Below are positions 25,940 to 34,227 of a DNA stretch of 64,000 nucleotides, one piece after another. Numbering within the stretch: position 1 is the first letter of the stretch; each line of letters begins with the position of its first letter. The DNA is taken from contig NZ_JAEUAX010000014.1 of assembly GCF_019511645.1 (NCBI RefSeq), forward strand, positions 27,417 through 91,416, in the 5' to 3' direction. A program made the position numbers and the translations under genes. This DNA comes from Microbacterium ureisolvens. GTDB taxonomy: Bacteria > Actinomycetota > Actinomycetes > Actinomycetales > Microbacteriaceae. The notes below the pieces were generated by a model. The model worked only from the letters and a program-made list of their open reading frames with translations, did no database searches and was not told the origin of the DNA.

Positions 25940-26612
25940 GCGCGAACAGGACCGCCGCTGCCACCTCGGCCGGATCGTTGAGGCTCGCGTCCGGGCCGGG
26001 ACGGTACTGCTCGTCGCGGTCGTCGAAGAACGGGGTGCGCATCCCGCCCGGGATGAGCGTCGTCACGCCGACCCTGCCGGCGGTCTCGGCCGCCAGCGCC
26101 CGCGTGAACCCGAGCACTCCGAACTTCGACGCGCAGTAGGCCGTCGCGTCTCCGGCACCGCGCAGTGCGAGCGTGGAGGCCACGGTGACGACCCGTCCGT
26201 GGGATTCGAGCAGGGAGGGGAGGGCGGCGCGCACCGTGGCCGCCGTGCCCAGGAGGTTCACGGCGATGACACGCTCCCACTCGATGGGATCGACGCCGTC
26301 GAGCGGACCGCATCTGTCGATGCCGGCGGCGGTCACGACAGAGTCGATCCCGCCGTGACGGGCGGCGATCTCGGTGATCGTCCGTTCGATCTCGCGCGTG
26401 GCCGAGACGTCCGCCCGGTGGCTCTCGTGGCCGGCAGGCGAGGCCGCGAGGTCGAGCACGATGGGAGTGCCGCCCGCCTCGGCCACGGCGTCGGCGACGG
26501 CGGCGCCCAGCCCCGAGGCTCCGCCCGTGATCAGGGTCCTGCCGGGCGTGCGGTCGTCGCGTCGCGCGCTTCGCGTAGCGGGGTCCGCGCCGGCTGTCGA
26601 GGTGATGGTCAT
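25869..26612 (-). CDS. Short-chain dehydrogenase/reductase at the end of the heptose operon
   Basis: 247 residues of a classical SDR: TLITGGASGLGAAVADA is the nucleotide-binding loop, followed by VTAAG, catalytic VAST and YCASK. Its role in the cluster is unknown; it might oxidise or reduce a heptose intermediate. It is not of the extended type to which the ADP-heptose epimerase HldD belongs. ATG 26612 has GGAAGGA upstream. It is the last gene of the minus-strand operon, 71 bp after the kinase gene. Confidence 0.85.
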   Translation of the reverse strand: MTITSTAGADPATRSARRDDRTPGRTLITGGASGLGAAVADAVAEAGGTPIVLDLAASPAGHESHRADVSATREIERTITEIAARHGGIDSVVTAAGIDRCGPLDGVDPIEWERVIAVNLLGTAATVRAALPSLLESHGRVVTVASTLALRGAGDATAYCASKFGVLGFTRALAAETAGRVGVTTLIPGGMRTPFFDDRDEQYRPGPDASLNDPAEVAAAVLFALTRPQGVEVRELLVTPSGESSWP

Positions 26613-26683
26613 GTCGCTGTCCTTCCCGCCGCGGGTGCGGCGCGTGGGTCCGGGAGGGCCGCCCGGCCGGTCAGGTTGGAGCG

Positions 26684-27613
26684 TCAGCTCACCGCCTGAA
26701 GGGAACGGATGAGGGAGGCAGATGCGGCATCCGGGGCCAGCGCGGCGACTCCGCCGGCGGCCAGGAACGCGCTGCATGCGGCGACCGCCTCCGCCAGGGC
26801 ACCCACGACGGACTCCCGTCGCGCCAGTGCGAGCGCGACCGCCGAGGAGAACCTGTCGCCGGCTCCGCACGCATCCGCGACAGTCACCTGCTGCGCGGGC
26901 AGGCGCACCGAGCCGCCGTCTTCGAGAGCGGCGGCCGCCCCATCGGCGTCGAGGGTCACGACGACGCAGGCGGCGGCCCATCGCCGACGGAGCTGGTCGG
27001 CGGCACGCATCGCGTCCTCGGGGCTCGTCAGCGCACGCCCGCACAGTCCCGCGGCCTCGCTCCGATTGGGGGTCACGATGCGGCATCCGTCCACGGGCTC
27101 CGCCCCGCGGGGATGCGGGTCCCAGACGACCGGGATCTCGCGGGCGCGAACGCCGAGCGCGGCACGGACCTCGGCGTTCGCGAGCAGGCCGCGGCCGTAG
27201 TCGGCGGCGATCACGATGTCGGCCGCGCCGATCGCTTCGACGACGGATGCTGCGCGCCGCACGGGAGCGACCGCGCCGCAGCCTTCGTCGATCCGGGCGA
27301 CGGGATGGCCGTTCGCGTGGAGGCGGGTCTTCGTCGGGGTGGGACCCTCCAGCGCCGCAGCGACGAGGTGGACTCCGCTCAACGCCGCGCGGATCCGCGC
27401 GGCGCCGGCGTCGCCCGACAGTGCTGTCGCGAGAGTCGGGCGCACTCCGTCGGTCGCGAGCAGCGCAGCGACCAGTCCGGCGCCGCCGGCCCGCTCGCGC
27501 CGATCGCTCACGTCGACGACGGGGACGGGCCCGTCGGGTGAGATCCGGGTGGAGGCGCCCGAGAGGTCCACGTCGAGCAGGGTGTCGCCGACCACGACGA
27601 TGCGGGCATTCAT
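26684..27613 (-). CDS. PfkB-family sugar kinase, HldA-like (kinase domain only)
   Basis: 309 residues that resemble the kinase half of HldE: VVVGDTLLDVDLSG, ISPDGPVPVVDV, GGAGLVAALLA, TPTKTRLHANGHPVARIDEG and the catalytic DACGAGDRFSSA. No nucleotidyltransferase domain follows. It probably phosphorylates a heptose 7-phosphate or a related sugar phosphate, duplicating or diverging from the HldE kinase activity. The start overlaps the gmhA stop as ATGA, and the gene sits in the middle of the heptose operon. Confidence 0.85.
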   Translation of the reverse strand: MNARIVVVGDTLLDVDLSGASTRISPDGPVPVVDVSDRRERAGGAGLVAALLATDGVRPTLATALSGDAGAARIRAALSGVHLVAAALEGPTPTKTRLHANGHPVARIDEGCGAVAPVRRAASVVEAIGAADIVIAADYGRGLLANAEVRAALGVRAREIPVVWDPHPRGAEPVDGCRIVTPNRSEAAGLCGRALTSPEDAMRAADQLRRRWAAACVVVTLDADGAAAALEDGGSVRLPAQQVTVADACGAGDRFSSAVALALARRESVVGALAEAVAACSAFLAAGGVAALAPDAASASLIRSLQAVS

Positions 27614-28248
27614 GGCGCCCTCGTGATCTCGTGCTCGAACACGACGCAGAGGGCGTGCACGGCGACGAGCTCCGCCTCCTGCACATTCGCGGCGATGCCG
27701 GGCAAAGCGATGCCGTCGTCGCATGCGGTGTGCAGCGGGTTGGGTGCGGGACCCGTCATGCTCCAGCGGAGCATGCCGATCGGCGCGGCCGCTGCGGCGG
27801 CCCTCAGCAGGTTCGCGCTCGCCCCGCTGGTGGACAGCAGCAGGAGCACGTCACCGTGACGCCCGTGCGCCCGGACCTGGCGGGCGAACACCTCGTCGAA
27901 CCCGTAGTCGTTGCCGATTGCGGTGATCGCCGAGGTGTCGGTGTTCAGCGCGATCGCGGAGTACGGGCGACGGTCGTCCCGGAAGCGGCCGGTGAGCTCC
28001 GCGGCCAGATGCTGGGCCTCCGCGGCGGAGCCCCCGTTTCCCGCCACCAGCAGCCTGGCCCCGCTGCCCAGCCGGACCGCCAGTTCGCGTCCCCAGCGGT
28101 CCAGTCGCGCCCGCTCGCCTTGCAGTGCCCGGATTACCTCGGCTGCGCCGCCGAGGTGACGGTCGAGCGTGAGCATGCCGGCGGCAGGGGTCGCGGCATC
28201 CGTCGTCCTCATCGGTGATCCCCGTCGCGCAGGGGAGTGCGTGCTCAT
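27610..28248 (-). CDS. gmhA: Sedoheptulose-7-phosphate isomerase
   Basis: 212 residues of the SIS fold. GNGGSAAEAQH (phosphate loop and first zinc ligand), ALNTDTSAITAIGNDYGF, LSTSGASANLL and the C-terminal Q-x7-H pair in QEAELVAVHAL match GmhA, with every expected active-site position present. It converts sedoheptulose 7-phosphate to D-glycero-D-manno-heptose 7-phosphate, the committing step of the pathway. The start at 28248 overlaps the upstream glycosyltransferase stop (ATGA); a second in-frame ATG lies at 28212. Confidence 0.92.
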   Translation of the reverse strand: MSTHSPARRGSPMRTTDAATPAAGMLTLDRHLGGAAEVIRALQGERARLDRWGRELAVRLGSGARLLVAGNGGSAAEAQHLAAELTGRFRDDRRPYSAIALNTDTSAITAIGNDYGFDEVFARQVRAHGRHGDVLLLLSTSGASANLLRAAAAAAPIGMLRWSMTGPAPNPLHTACDDGIALPGIAANVQEAELVAVHALCVVFEHEITRAP

Positions 28249-29477
28249 CGCCTGACCTCCAGGGAGCGGGCGTCGGGCGCGGCGGCGTCGGCCATCGTCG
28301 CCGCATACGCCCGCTCGGTGTCGGCGGCCACGCGCTCCCACGCGTAACCGGAGACCACGCGGCGTCGTCCCGCCGCGCCGAGCCGCGCGCCGCGAGCGGG
28401 ATCGGCCAGCAGTTCGGCGATGGCGTCGGCGACGGCACCGGCGTCCCGGGGCGGGACGTGCAGGCCGGTGCGCCCGTGCACCACGGTGTCGATGAGGCCG
28501 CCGACGCCGCTGGCGACGACGGGCCGCCCGCAGGCCATCGCCTCGAGCGGCACGATCCCGAAGGGCTCGTACCACGGCGCGCACACGACGACATCGGCCG
28601 ACCGGTAGATGGGCGGCAGCTCCGCCTGCGGGAGCTGCCCGCGCAGCTGCACGCGGTCGCTCACGCCGAACCGCTCGGCGAGGCCCGCGAGCCGATCGAG
28701 CTCGGGGTCGCTGCCGCCGGGGGGTGCCCCGCCGCCGACGATCACCAGCTCGGCGTCGGTGTCGAGCATCGACAGCGCCTCGATGACGGTGCCGACGCCC
28801 TTGCGCGGCACCATCCGCCCGACGACCAGCACACGGGGCCGCGCGGAGCGCTCGGCCACCGGGCCGTCGGGCTGGAAGTGCTCGACGTCGACTCCGCACG
28901 GGATCACCGAGATCCGTTCCTGCGGCACACCGAGCTTCTTGAGCTCGAACGCCTCGTCGGAGCACGTGGCGATGACGCGATCCGCCGATCGCCCGACCTC
29001 GGGCTCGAGCCACTCGCGCTCGGGGGGACTGGTGTCGGCGGCGCCCTGATGCCGGCGCTTCACGACGCCGAGCGCATGGAAGGTCTGCAGCACCACGGGG
29101 GAAGGGCTGCTGGCCTTCGCCGCCGCGAGCGCGGCGACGCCCGACATCCAGAAGTGGCCGTGGACCACATCGGGGGCCCAGGTCCGCCAATCCGCGGCGA
29201 TCCCGTCGGCGAGCGCAGGGATGTGCGGGAGCAGATCGTCCTTCGGCACGTGCTCGGGCGGACCCGCATCCACGTGCACGACCCGCACGCCGCGCGCGAA
29301 GACGACGCTGCGCGGCAGGTCAGGGTCGTCGCGCCGCGTATAGACGCGGACCTGATGCCCGCGTCGGCCGAGGGCCGCGGCGAGAGCCGCGACGTGTACG
29401 TTCTGACCGCCGGCGTCCTCACCTCCGAGGGTGGCGAGAGGGCTGGCGTGTTCCGAGACCATCGCGATGCGCATCAT
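28245..29477 (-). CDS. Glycosyltransferase family 4-type (MshA/sucrose-synthase-like)
   Basis: 410 residues. IAMVSEHASPLATLGGEDAGGQNVHV is the glycine-rich N-terminal motif of this GT4 subgroup. VVHGHFWMSG and VLVVGRMVPRKGVGTVIEAL follow, and the E-x7-E loop reads WYEPFGIVPLEAMACGRPVV. It probably adds a hexose or heptose to the same glycan as the GT9 enzymes. The first ATG overlaps the upstream stop as ATGA and has AAGGAG nearby; a second ATG follows at once. Confidence 0.9.
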   Translation of the reverse strand: MMRIAMVSEHASPLATLGGEDAGGQNVHVAALAAALGRRGHQVRVYTRRDDPDLPRSVVFARGVRVVHVDAGPPEHVPKDDLLPHIPALADGIAADWRTWAPDVVHGHFWMSGVAALAAAKASSPSPVVLQTFHALGVVKRRHQGAADTSPPEREWLEPEVGRSADRVIATCSDEAFELKKLGVPQERISVIPCGVDVEHFQPDGPVAERSARPRVLVVGRMVPRKGVGTVIEALSMLDTDAELVIVGGGAPPGGSDPELDRLAGLAERFGVSDRVQLRGQLPQAELPPIYRSADVVVCAPWYEPFGIVPLEAMACGRPVVASGVGGLIDTVVHGRTGLHVPPRDAGAVADAIAELLADPARGARLGAAGRRRVVSGYAWERVAADTERAYAATMADAAAPDARSLEVRR

Positions 29478-30499
29478 GTCTCCTTCCATCGGTCCGGCCG
29501 GTCGCGTCCGTCGAACTCGACGGCTCCCGGCCCGGGTCGGCGTTGCGCTTCTTCCTCGATGACCGTGTTCCAGTCGGCCAGGAACCGGCCCAATCCGTAC
29601 CGCTCCAGCGCCGCCTGCCGGCCGACGGCGCCCAGCCGGGCGGCTTCCTCCGGCTCGGCCAGCAGCCACCGCGCCGCGGCGACCAGCTCCCCGACATCGG
29701 CCGAGACGAATCCGGCACCCGGCGGGATCGCGCGGGGCGCCTCGGTGCTCTGCACCGCGACCACCGGCATGCCGAGGTGCATCGCCTCCAGGAGCGACAG
29801 CCCGAGTGAGGTCCAGCGCATCGGGTGGATGTAGAGCCGGCGACGCGCCATCGCGGGGTGCAGCTGCGCGGCGGGCAGATCCCCGCTCGGACGCAGCGCA
29901 TGGGGCGACATCCCCAGGGCTGCCGGGAGCTGGTCGGCGCCCATGCCGAAGGCGTCGATCGGACCGGCCTCTGCGAACAGCGGCAGCAGGTCGGTCCCGG
30001 TGATCCGTCCGCGGCGCACCGGCTCGTTGACGACGAGCGCCATGCTCGGGAGGTCGCCGAGGTACTGCTCGCCGGGATCCGGGATGCCGTGCTCGATGAC
30101 CACGCAGCGCGCTCGGCCGGCATCCCACATGAGCCGGTTGAAGTGCGTCACGTGGACGATGGCGATGTCGTCCTGGTCGGCCAGCGGATGCCTCGTCGTG
30201 GCCGCCGCCGGTTTCGGGGCGTTGTGCTCGACGAAGACGGCCGGCACGTCGCGGCCGGGCCGCCGGCCGAGCAGCGCCTCGGCGAGCACCAGCTCCTCGG
30301 TGCGCTGCAGCACGACGATGTCGACATCTTCCCCGTGCAGGTCGTGCAGTGCGACCTCGCGCGCTGCCGGCCAGCTCCGGCCAGCCAGCCCCCGTCCCCA
30401 TTCCCCGGCGTACGGGTCGCGCGGGATGAGGTAGTCGTGCGGCCCGCGGACGAACGCGTCCATCCAGCCGCCGTGCACGTGCCACGCGAGGACCCTCAT
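29474..30499 (-). CDS. Glycosyltransferase (GT-B fold, family 4-like)
   Basis: 341 residues starting MRVLAWHVHGGWMDAFVRG. VFVEHNAPKPA, VHVTHFNRLMWDAG and VIEHGIPDPG form the hinge between the two domains. The donor site is likely IHPMRWTSLGLSLLEAMHLGMPVVAV. The N-terminal motif differs from standard GT4 enzymes, so the substrate may be unusual. Coupled by four-base overlaps to the genes on both sides, it acts in the heptose glycan operon. Confidence 0.82.
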   Translation of the reverse strand: MRVLAWHVHGGWMDAFVRGPHDYLIPRDPYAGEWGRGLAGRSWPAAREVALHDLHGEDVDIVVLQRTEELVLAEALLGRRPGRDVPAVFVEHNAPKPAAATTRHPLADQDDIAIVHVTHFNRLMWDAGRARCVVIEHGIPDPGEQYLGDLPSMALVVNEPVRRGRITGTDLLPLFAEAGPIDAFGMGADQLPAALGMSPHALRPSGDLPAAQLHPAMARRRLYIHPMRWTSLGLSLLEAMHLGMPVVAVQSTEAPRAIPPGAGFVSADVGELVAAARWLLAEPEEAARLGAVGRQAALERYGLGRFLADWNTVIEEEAQRRPGPGAVEFDGRDRPDRWKET

Positions 30500-31566
30500 G
30501 CCGGCACCCCTTCCGCCCGCCGGTCGCGCACCGCGCCGGGCGGCCGCCGCAGGGCGAGCGCGGCCTCGGCGACGACGGACGCCGGAACCTCCGAGAGGCA
30601 CGGATGCCCGGGGACGGGGCATTGGCGTGCGCGCGTGCCCGCGCACGCGGCATCCGTCGCCCCGAACATCACCACGGCAGAGCCGAAAGGCCGCCAGCAG
30701 CGCTCGTCGACCACCGGCGAGAAGAGGCTCACCACCGGGGTGCGCACCGCCGCCGCCAGGTGGGCGGCGCCGGTGTTGCCGGCCACCACGACGTCGGCGG
30801 CGCGCAGCACGCGCGCGAGCTCGGGCAGCGAGGTGCGTCCGCCGAGGTCCACGGCGCGACCGGCGGCGACGCTTCGAGTGAGCGCCGCCTCCTCGCGCCC
30901 GCCGGTCACGACGACAGCGGCTCCGGCATCGGTCAGTTCCCGCACGAGTTCCCGATGACTCGCGCGCGGCCAGGCGCGCGCCGGGACGGCCGCCCCCGGG
31001 TGGACGGCGATGTATCGGGCCGGCAGCCCGGTGGGGGGTTCCGGCCCGAGCTGCACCGCGGGGCGCGCGTCGTCGCCCTTCGGCAGGTCGAACCCCGCCG
31101 CCCGGGCGATCGTGAGCGCCCGGACCACCTCGGACTGGGACTCGGGGAAGTCCTCCCCCGGTTTCAGCCGCACGTCGAGCAGCGCACCGGCGTAGTCGAC
31201 GGATGCGCCGGCGATCCGCGGCACACCGGCCAGCCGGAGCAGCAGCGCCAGCGGCAGCGGGCTCTGATGAAAGGAGGTCAGGATCACCGCGGCCTCCGGC
31301 CGCACGTCGCCGACGATCCGCCCCACGGCGTCGATATGACGCCGCGTGGCCTGCGGCGGCGGGTCGGCGATCCAGGGCGCGTCCCACACGTGCACGCGCT
31401 TCACGCCCGGCAGGAGCCGGGCCGCCGCCTCGCCTCGCGCACCGCAGAGCACATGCACTTCGGCGGCGGCGGCGATCGCGCGGATCGCGGGTCCGCTCAG
31501 CAGCATGTCGCCCAGGCTGTCGAGCCGGGCGACGAGCACCCGCGGCCGGGTGGGGACGGCCGTCAT
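30496..31566 (-). CDS. Glycosyltransferase family 9 (heptosyltransferase-like)
   Basis: 356 residues. GT9 motifs are VLVARLDSLGDMLLSGPAIRAI, ILTSFHQSPLPLALLL, YIAVHPGAAVPARAWP and AGNTGAAHLAAAVRTPVVSLF. The C-terminal Cys-containing segment (DAACAGTRARQCPVPGHPCL) is typical of many GT9 proteins. It is predicted to transfer heptose from the nucleotide-activated donor made by the flanking genes. ATG 31566 overlaps the gmhB stop (ATGA), which selects it over the longer upstream frame. Confidence 0.9.
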   Translation of the reverse strand: MTAVPTRPRVLVARLDSLGDMLLSGPAIRAIAAAAEVHVLCGARGEAAARLLPGVKRVHVWDAPWIADPPPQATRRHIDAVGRIVGDVRPEAAVILTSFHQSPLPLALLLRLAGVPRIAGASVDYAGALLDVRLKPGEDFPESQSEVVRALTIARAAGFDLPKGDDARPAVQLGPEPPTGLPARYIAVHPGAAVPARAWPRASHRELVRELTDAGAAVVVTGGREEAALTRSVAAGRAVDLGGRTSLPELARVLRAADVVVAGNTGAAHLAAAVRTPVVSLFSPVVDERCWRPFGSAVVMFGATDAACAGTRARQCPVPGHPCLSEVPASVVAEAALALRRPPGAVRDRRAEGVPA

Positions 31567-32099
31567 CCGTCGGCCCCCTCCGCCAGAAGGACGCGGACGG
31601 CGTCGACCGCGGTCTCGGCGACCTCGTGCGCAGCGCGGATCTCCTCGGCACGAGTGGCTTCGGTGGGGACCAGGATGCCGCGCACGCCGGCCGCGTCCGC
31701 GGCATCCATGTCCGATCCGATGTCGCCGATCATCGCGGCGGCGCCAGGCGGGACACGCAGCGCCGCACACGCCGAGGTCAGCATGCCCGGCGCGGGCTTG
31801 CGGCACAGGCAGCCCGCATCCGGGACATGCGGGCACATCCGCCACACGTCGAACGGACCGAGGACGGCCTCGACCCGGGCGTTGACGGCCTCCACCTGCG
31901 CCCGCGTCACGAGCCCGCGTTCGATCCCGGACTGGTTCGTCACCACTCCGATGCGGACGCCGTGCGCGCGCAGCAGCGCGAGTGCCTCCGCCGCCGTCGG
32001 CAGCGGCTCGACGCGCGACGGGTCGCCGTTGTACGGCACGTCTCGGATGAGCGTGCCGTCGCGGTCGAACAGCACGGCGTGCGGGATGCGGCGGCCCAT
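31563..32099 (-). CDS. gmhB: D-glycero-D-manno-heptose-1,7-bisphosphate phosphatase
   Basis: 178 residues of the HAD-IIIA family. FDRDGTLIRDVPY carries the nucleophile and acid/base aspartates and TNQSG is motif II. The zinc loop CPHVPDAGCLCRKPAPGM and IGDIGSDMDAA follow, all as in GmhB. It removes the C7 phosphate between the kinase and adenylyltransferase steps of HldE. It is the first gene of the six-gene heptose operon and starts 78 bp from the divergent GT9 gene. Confidence 0.92.
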   Translation of the reverse strand: MGRRIPHAVLFDRDGTLIRDVPYNGDPSRVEPLPTAAEALALLRAHGVRIGVVTNQSGIERGLVTRAQVEAVNARVEAVLGPFDVWRMCPHVPDAGCLCRKPAPGMLTSACAALRVPPGAAAMIGDIGSDMDAADAAGVRGILVPTEATRAEEIRAAHEVAETAVDAVRVLLAEGADG

Positions 32100-32177
32100 G
32101 CCCTCGCCTTACCCATTGCCTTCGGCTCTAAACGGCCGCGGCAGGGGCTTCCCACCGGCGACCGGAGGTGGCATCCT

Positions 32178-33143
32178 GTGCCGATGCCAGACCCCGGCGA
32201 TCCGCGCGACGTGCTCCTGGCGCTGCGCGCGCTCAAGCTCGGCGACCTCCTCGTGGCGGTTCCCGCGCTGCGCGGGCTCCGCCGCGGCTTCCCGGATCAC
32301 CGCATCGTGCTGGCGACGAGCGCGTGGCTGCGGCCGATCGTGGACCTGGTGCCCGCCGTCGACGAGCTGCTGCCCGCGCAGGGTCTCGACGCCCCGCTGG
32401 ACGTCGGAGGGCGAGCGGTCGACGTGGCAGTGAACCTGCACGGGCGGGGGCCGGAGAGCGGCGATCTGCTGGACCGCCTCGAGCCGCGGCTCCTCGTCGC
32501 CCACCGGCCCGACGCGCCAGATGGTCCCGAGTGGGTGGACGGCATCCACGAGCGCACGCGGTGGGTGCGGCTGGTTCGCGCCTGGGGTGCGCCGGCGGCG
32601 GAGACGGATGTCGCGATCACGCGCCCGTCGATCGCTCCGGCCGCCGACGGCGCCGTGGTCGTGCACGTGGGTGCCTTCTACGGCGCGCGGCGCTGGCCCG
32701 TCGACCGGTTCGCCCGCGTCGCGCGCACCCTCTCTGAGCGAGGCCACGACATCGTCGTGACCGCAGGCGGCGAGGAGCGACCCAGGGCGGAGGCCGTCGC
32801 CGAGGCGGCCGGTCTGCCGGAAGACAGCGTGCTCGCGGGGCGGCTCGATCTCACCGGGTTCGCCGCGCTCATCGCCGCGAGCCGGCTCGTGATCACGGCC
32901 GACACGGGAGCCGCGCACCTCGCGTCGGCGTACCGGCGGCCGTCGGTGGTGCTGTTCGGCCCGGCACCGCCCGAGGAGTGGGGACCGCCGCCCGCAGGCC
33001 CGCACATCGTGCTGACGGAGGCGGCGCTGCGCAGGGGCGACGTGTTCGCCGACGACCCGGACCCCGCCCTCCTCGCGGTCGGCGCCCGAGCGGTGATCGC
33101 CGCGGGTGAGGAGCTGCTGGCGGGCGGAGGACCCGCACGATGA
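32178..33143 (+). CDS. Glycosyltransferase family 9 (heptosyltransferase-like)
   Basis: 321 residues, the third GT9 protein of the locus. VLLALRALKLGDLLVAVPALRGL, VHVGAFYGARRWPVDRFARV and TADTGAAHLASAYRRPSVVLFGP define the family. GTG 32178 has GGAGGT eight bases upstream, better than the in-frame ATG at 32184, which has none at proper distance. It reads divergently from gmhB, so a shared 78-bp region may control both units. It lacks the C-terminal Cys segment seen in the minus-strand GT9. Confidence 0.87.
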   Translation: MPMPDPGDPRDVLLALRALKLGDLLVAVPALRGLRRGFPDHRIVLATSAWLRPIVDLVPAVDELLPAQGLDAPLDVGGRAVDVAVNLHGRGPESGDLLDRLEPRLLVAHRPDAPDGPEWVDGIHERTRWVRLVRAWGAPAAETDVAITRPSIAPAADGAVVVHVGAFYGARRWPVDRFARVARTLSERGHDIVVTAGGEERPRAEAVAEAAGLPEDSVLAGRLDLTGFAALIAASRLVITADTGAAHLASAYRRPSVVLFGPAPPEEWGPPPAGPHIVLTEAALRRGDVFADDPDPALLAVGARAVIAAGEELLAGGGPAR

Positions 33144-33177
33144 AGGCGGCGAGTGTTCGGGTGTGAAGAACGGCGAT

Positions 33178-34068
33178 TCAGGCCGCGAGTGGAGCGGCGA
33201 TGCGCGCGTCTGCGGCGGGTCGGCGCCTGCGTGCGGCCGCAGGCGACGCCGCGACCCGGGCAGCTGACGCACCGGTGCCCTGGGGTTGTTCGAGCCGGGC
33301 GCGCAGGCGCCCGAGGATGCCGGCCAGCAACCGCGAGACCTGCATCTGGGTCACCCCGATCCGGGCGGCGATCTCGGTCTGCGTGCACTGCTGGACGAAC
33401 CGCAGGTCCATGATGAGCCGCTCGCGCGGCGTCAGATCCGACATCGCGGCGCGCAGCGTGATGCGCAGCTCGGCGCGCTCGAGCGCCTCGTCGATGACGC
33501 CGAGGGTGTCGGCCACCGACTCGGCGTCGACGCTGCTGTTCACGGGGGCGTCGAGCGAGCCGGGCCGCAGGTTCTCACGGGCGCGGGCCGCTTCGCCGAC
33601 GCGAAGCGCGGAGCTGTGCAGATGCCGCGCGACCTCGGCCGTGGTCGGGGTGCGTCCGAGCATCTGCGCGAGTTCCGACTGCGCCCCGTCCAGCCGCCCC
33701 GAGAGCTCCTGCACCCCGCGGGGCGGGCGGATCACCCAGCCGGTGTCGCGCAGGTAGCGCTTGATCTCACCGGCCACCGTCGGCACCGCGAACGCGAGGA
33801 AGCTGTCGCCGACGTGCGGATCGAACCGCCGCACGGCGAGCACCAGGCCGATGCAGCCCACCTGCCGCAGGTCCTCCTGCTCGCGGTACCCGGGAGCGAC
33901 GCGCCGGGCGATCCCCGCGACGACGTCGAGGTTCCCGAGGACGATGGCGTCCTCGGCCGCGCGCCGTCTGCCGCCGCTCAGGTCCGGCAGCTCACGCAGC
34001 CGCGCGTCCGTCCACCGCCGCCGCCCGAGGCGCTCTGCCGCGTGCTGAGGTGTCCTTCTCGCGTCCAT
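33178..34068 (-). CDS. SigB/SigF-type alternative sigma factor (sigma-70 group 3)
   Basis: 296 residues. Region 2 includes YREQEDLRQVGCIGLVLAVRRFDP and GDSFLAFAVPTVAGEIKRYLRD. Region 3 has GRTPTTAEVARHL. Region 4 has LTPRERLIMDLRFVQQCTQTEIAARIGVTQMQVSRLL with its helix-turn-helix. This is the stress/sporulation-type SigB/SigF group. No anti-sigma or anti-anti-sigma gene lies next to it. An Ala/Arg-rich tail of about 35 residues extends past region 4. Confidence 0.92.
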   Translation of the reverse strand: MDARRTPQHAAERLGRRRWTDARLRELPDLSGGRRRAAEDAIVLGNLDVVAGIARRVAPGYREQEDLRQVGCIGLVLAVRRFDPHVGDSFLAFAVPTVAGEIKRYLRDTGWVIRPPRGVQELSGRLDGAQSELAQMLGRTPTTAEVARHLHSSALRVGEAARARENLRPGSLDAPVNSSVDAESVADTLGVIDEALERAELRITLRAAMSDLTPRERLIMDLRFVQQCTQTEIAARIGVTQMQVSRLLAGILGRLRARLEQPQGTGASAARVAASPAAARRRRPAADARIAAPLAA

Positions 34069-34227
34069 CTCCGCCCTCCCTCATCCGCTTCTCCGTCCGG
34101 GAAGAGAAGCAGTGGTTCGAGAAGTCGGCGAGGTGGTTGCCAAGAAGGAGAAGGAGTAGTAGTCGCGGCGGTCGCTCTCGTCCGAGTCGAGCGAAGGAAA
34201 GCCGGGCGAGTCGGGCCGGCGACTCCT

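Noticed and set aside
25869..26612. HldD (ADP-heptose 6-epimerase)
   Set aside because: The protein is a short classical SDR of 247 residues, not the extended type of about 310 residues.
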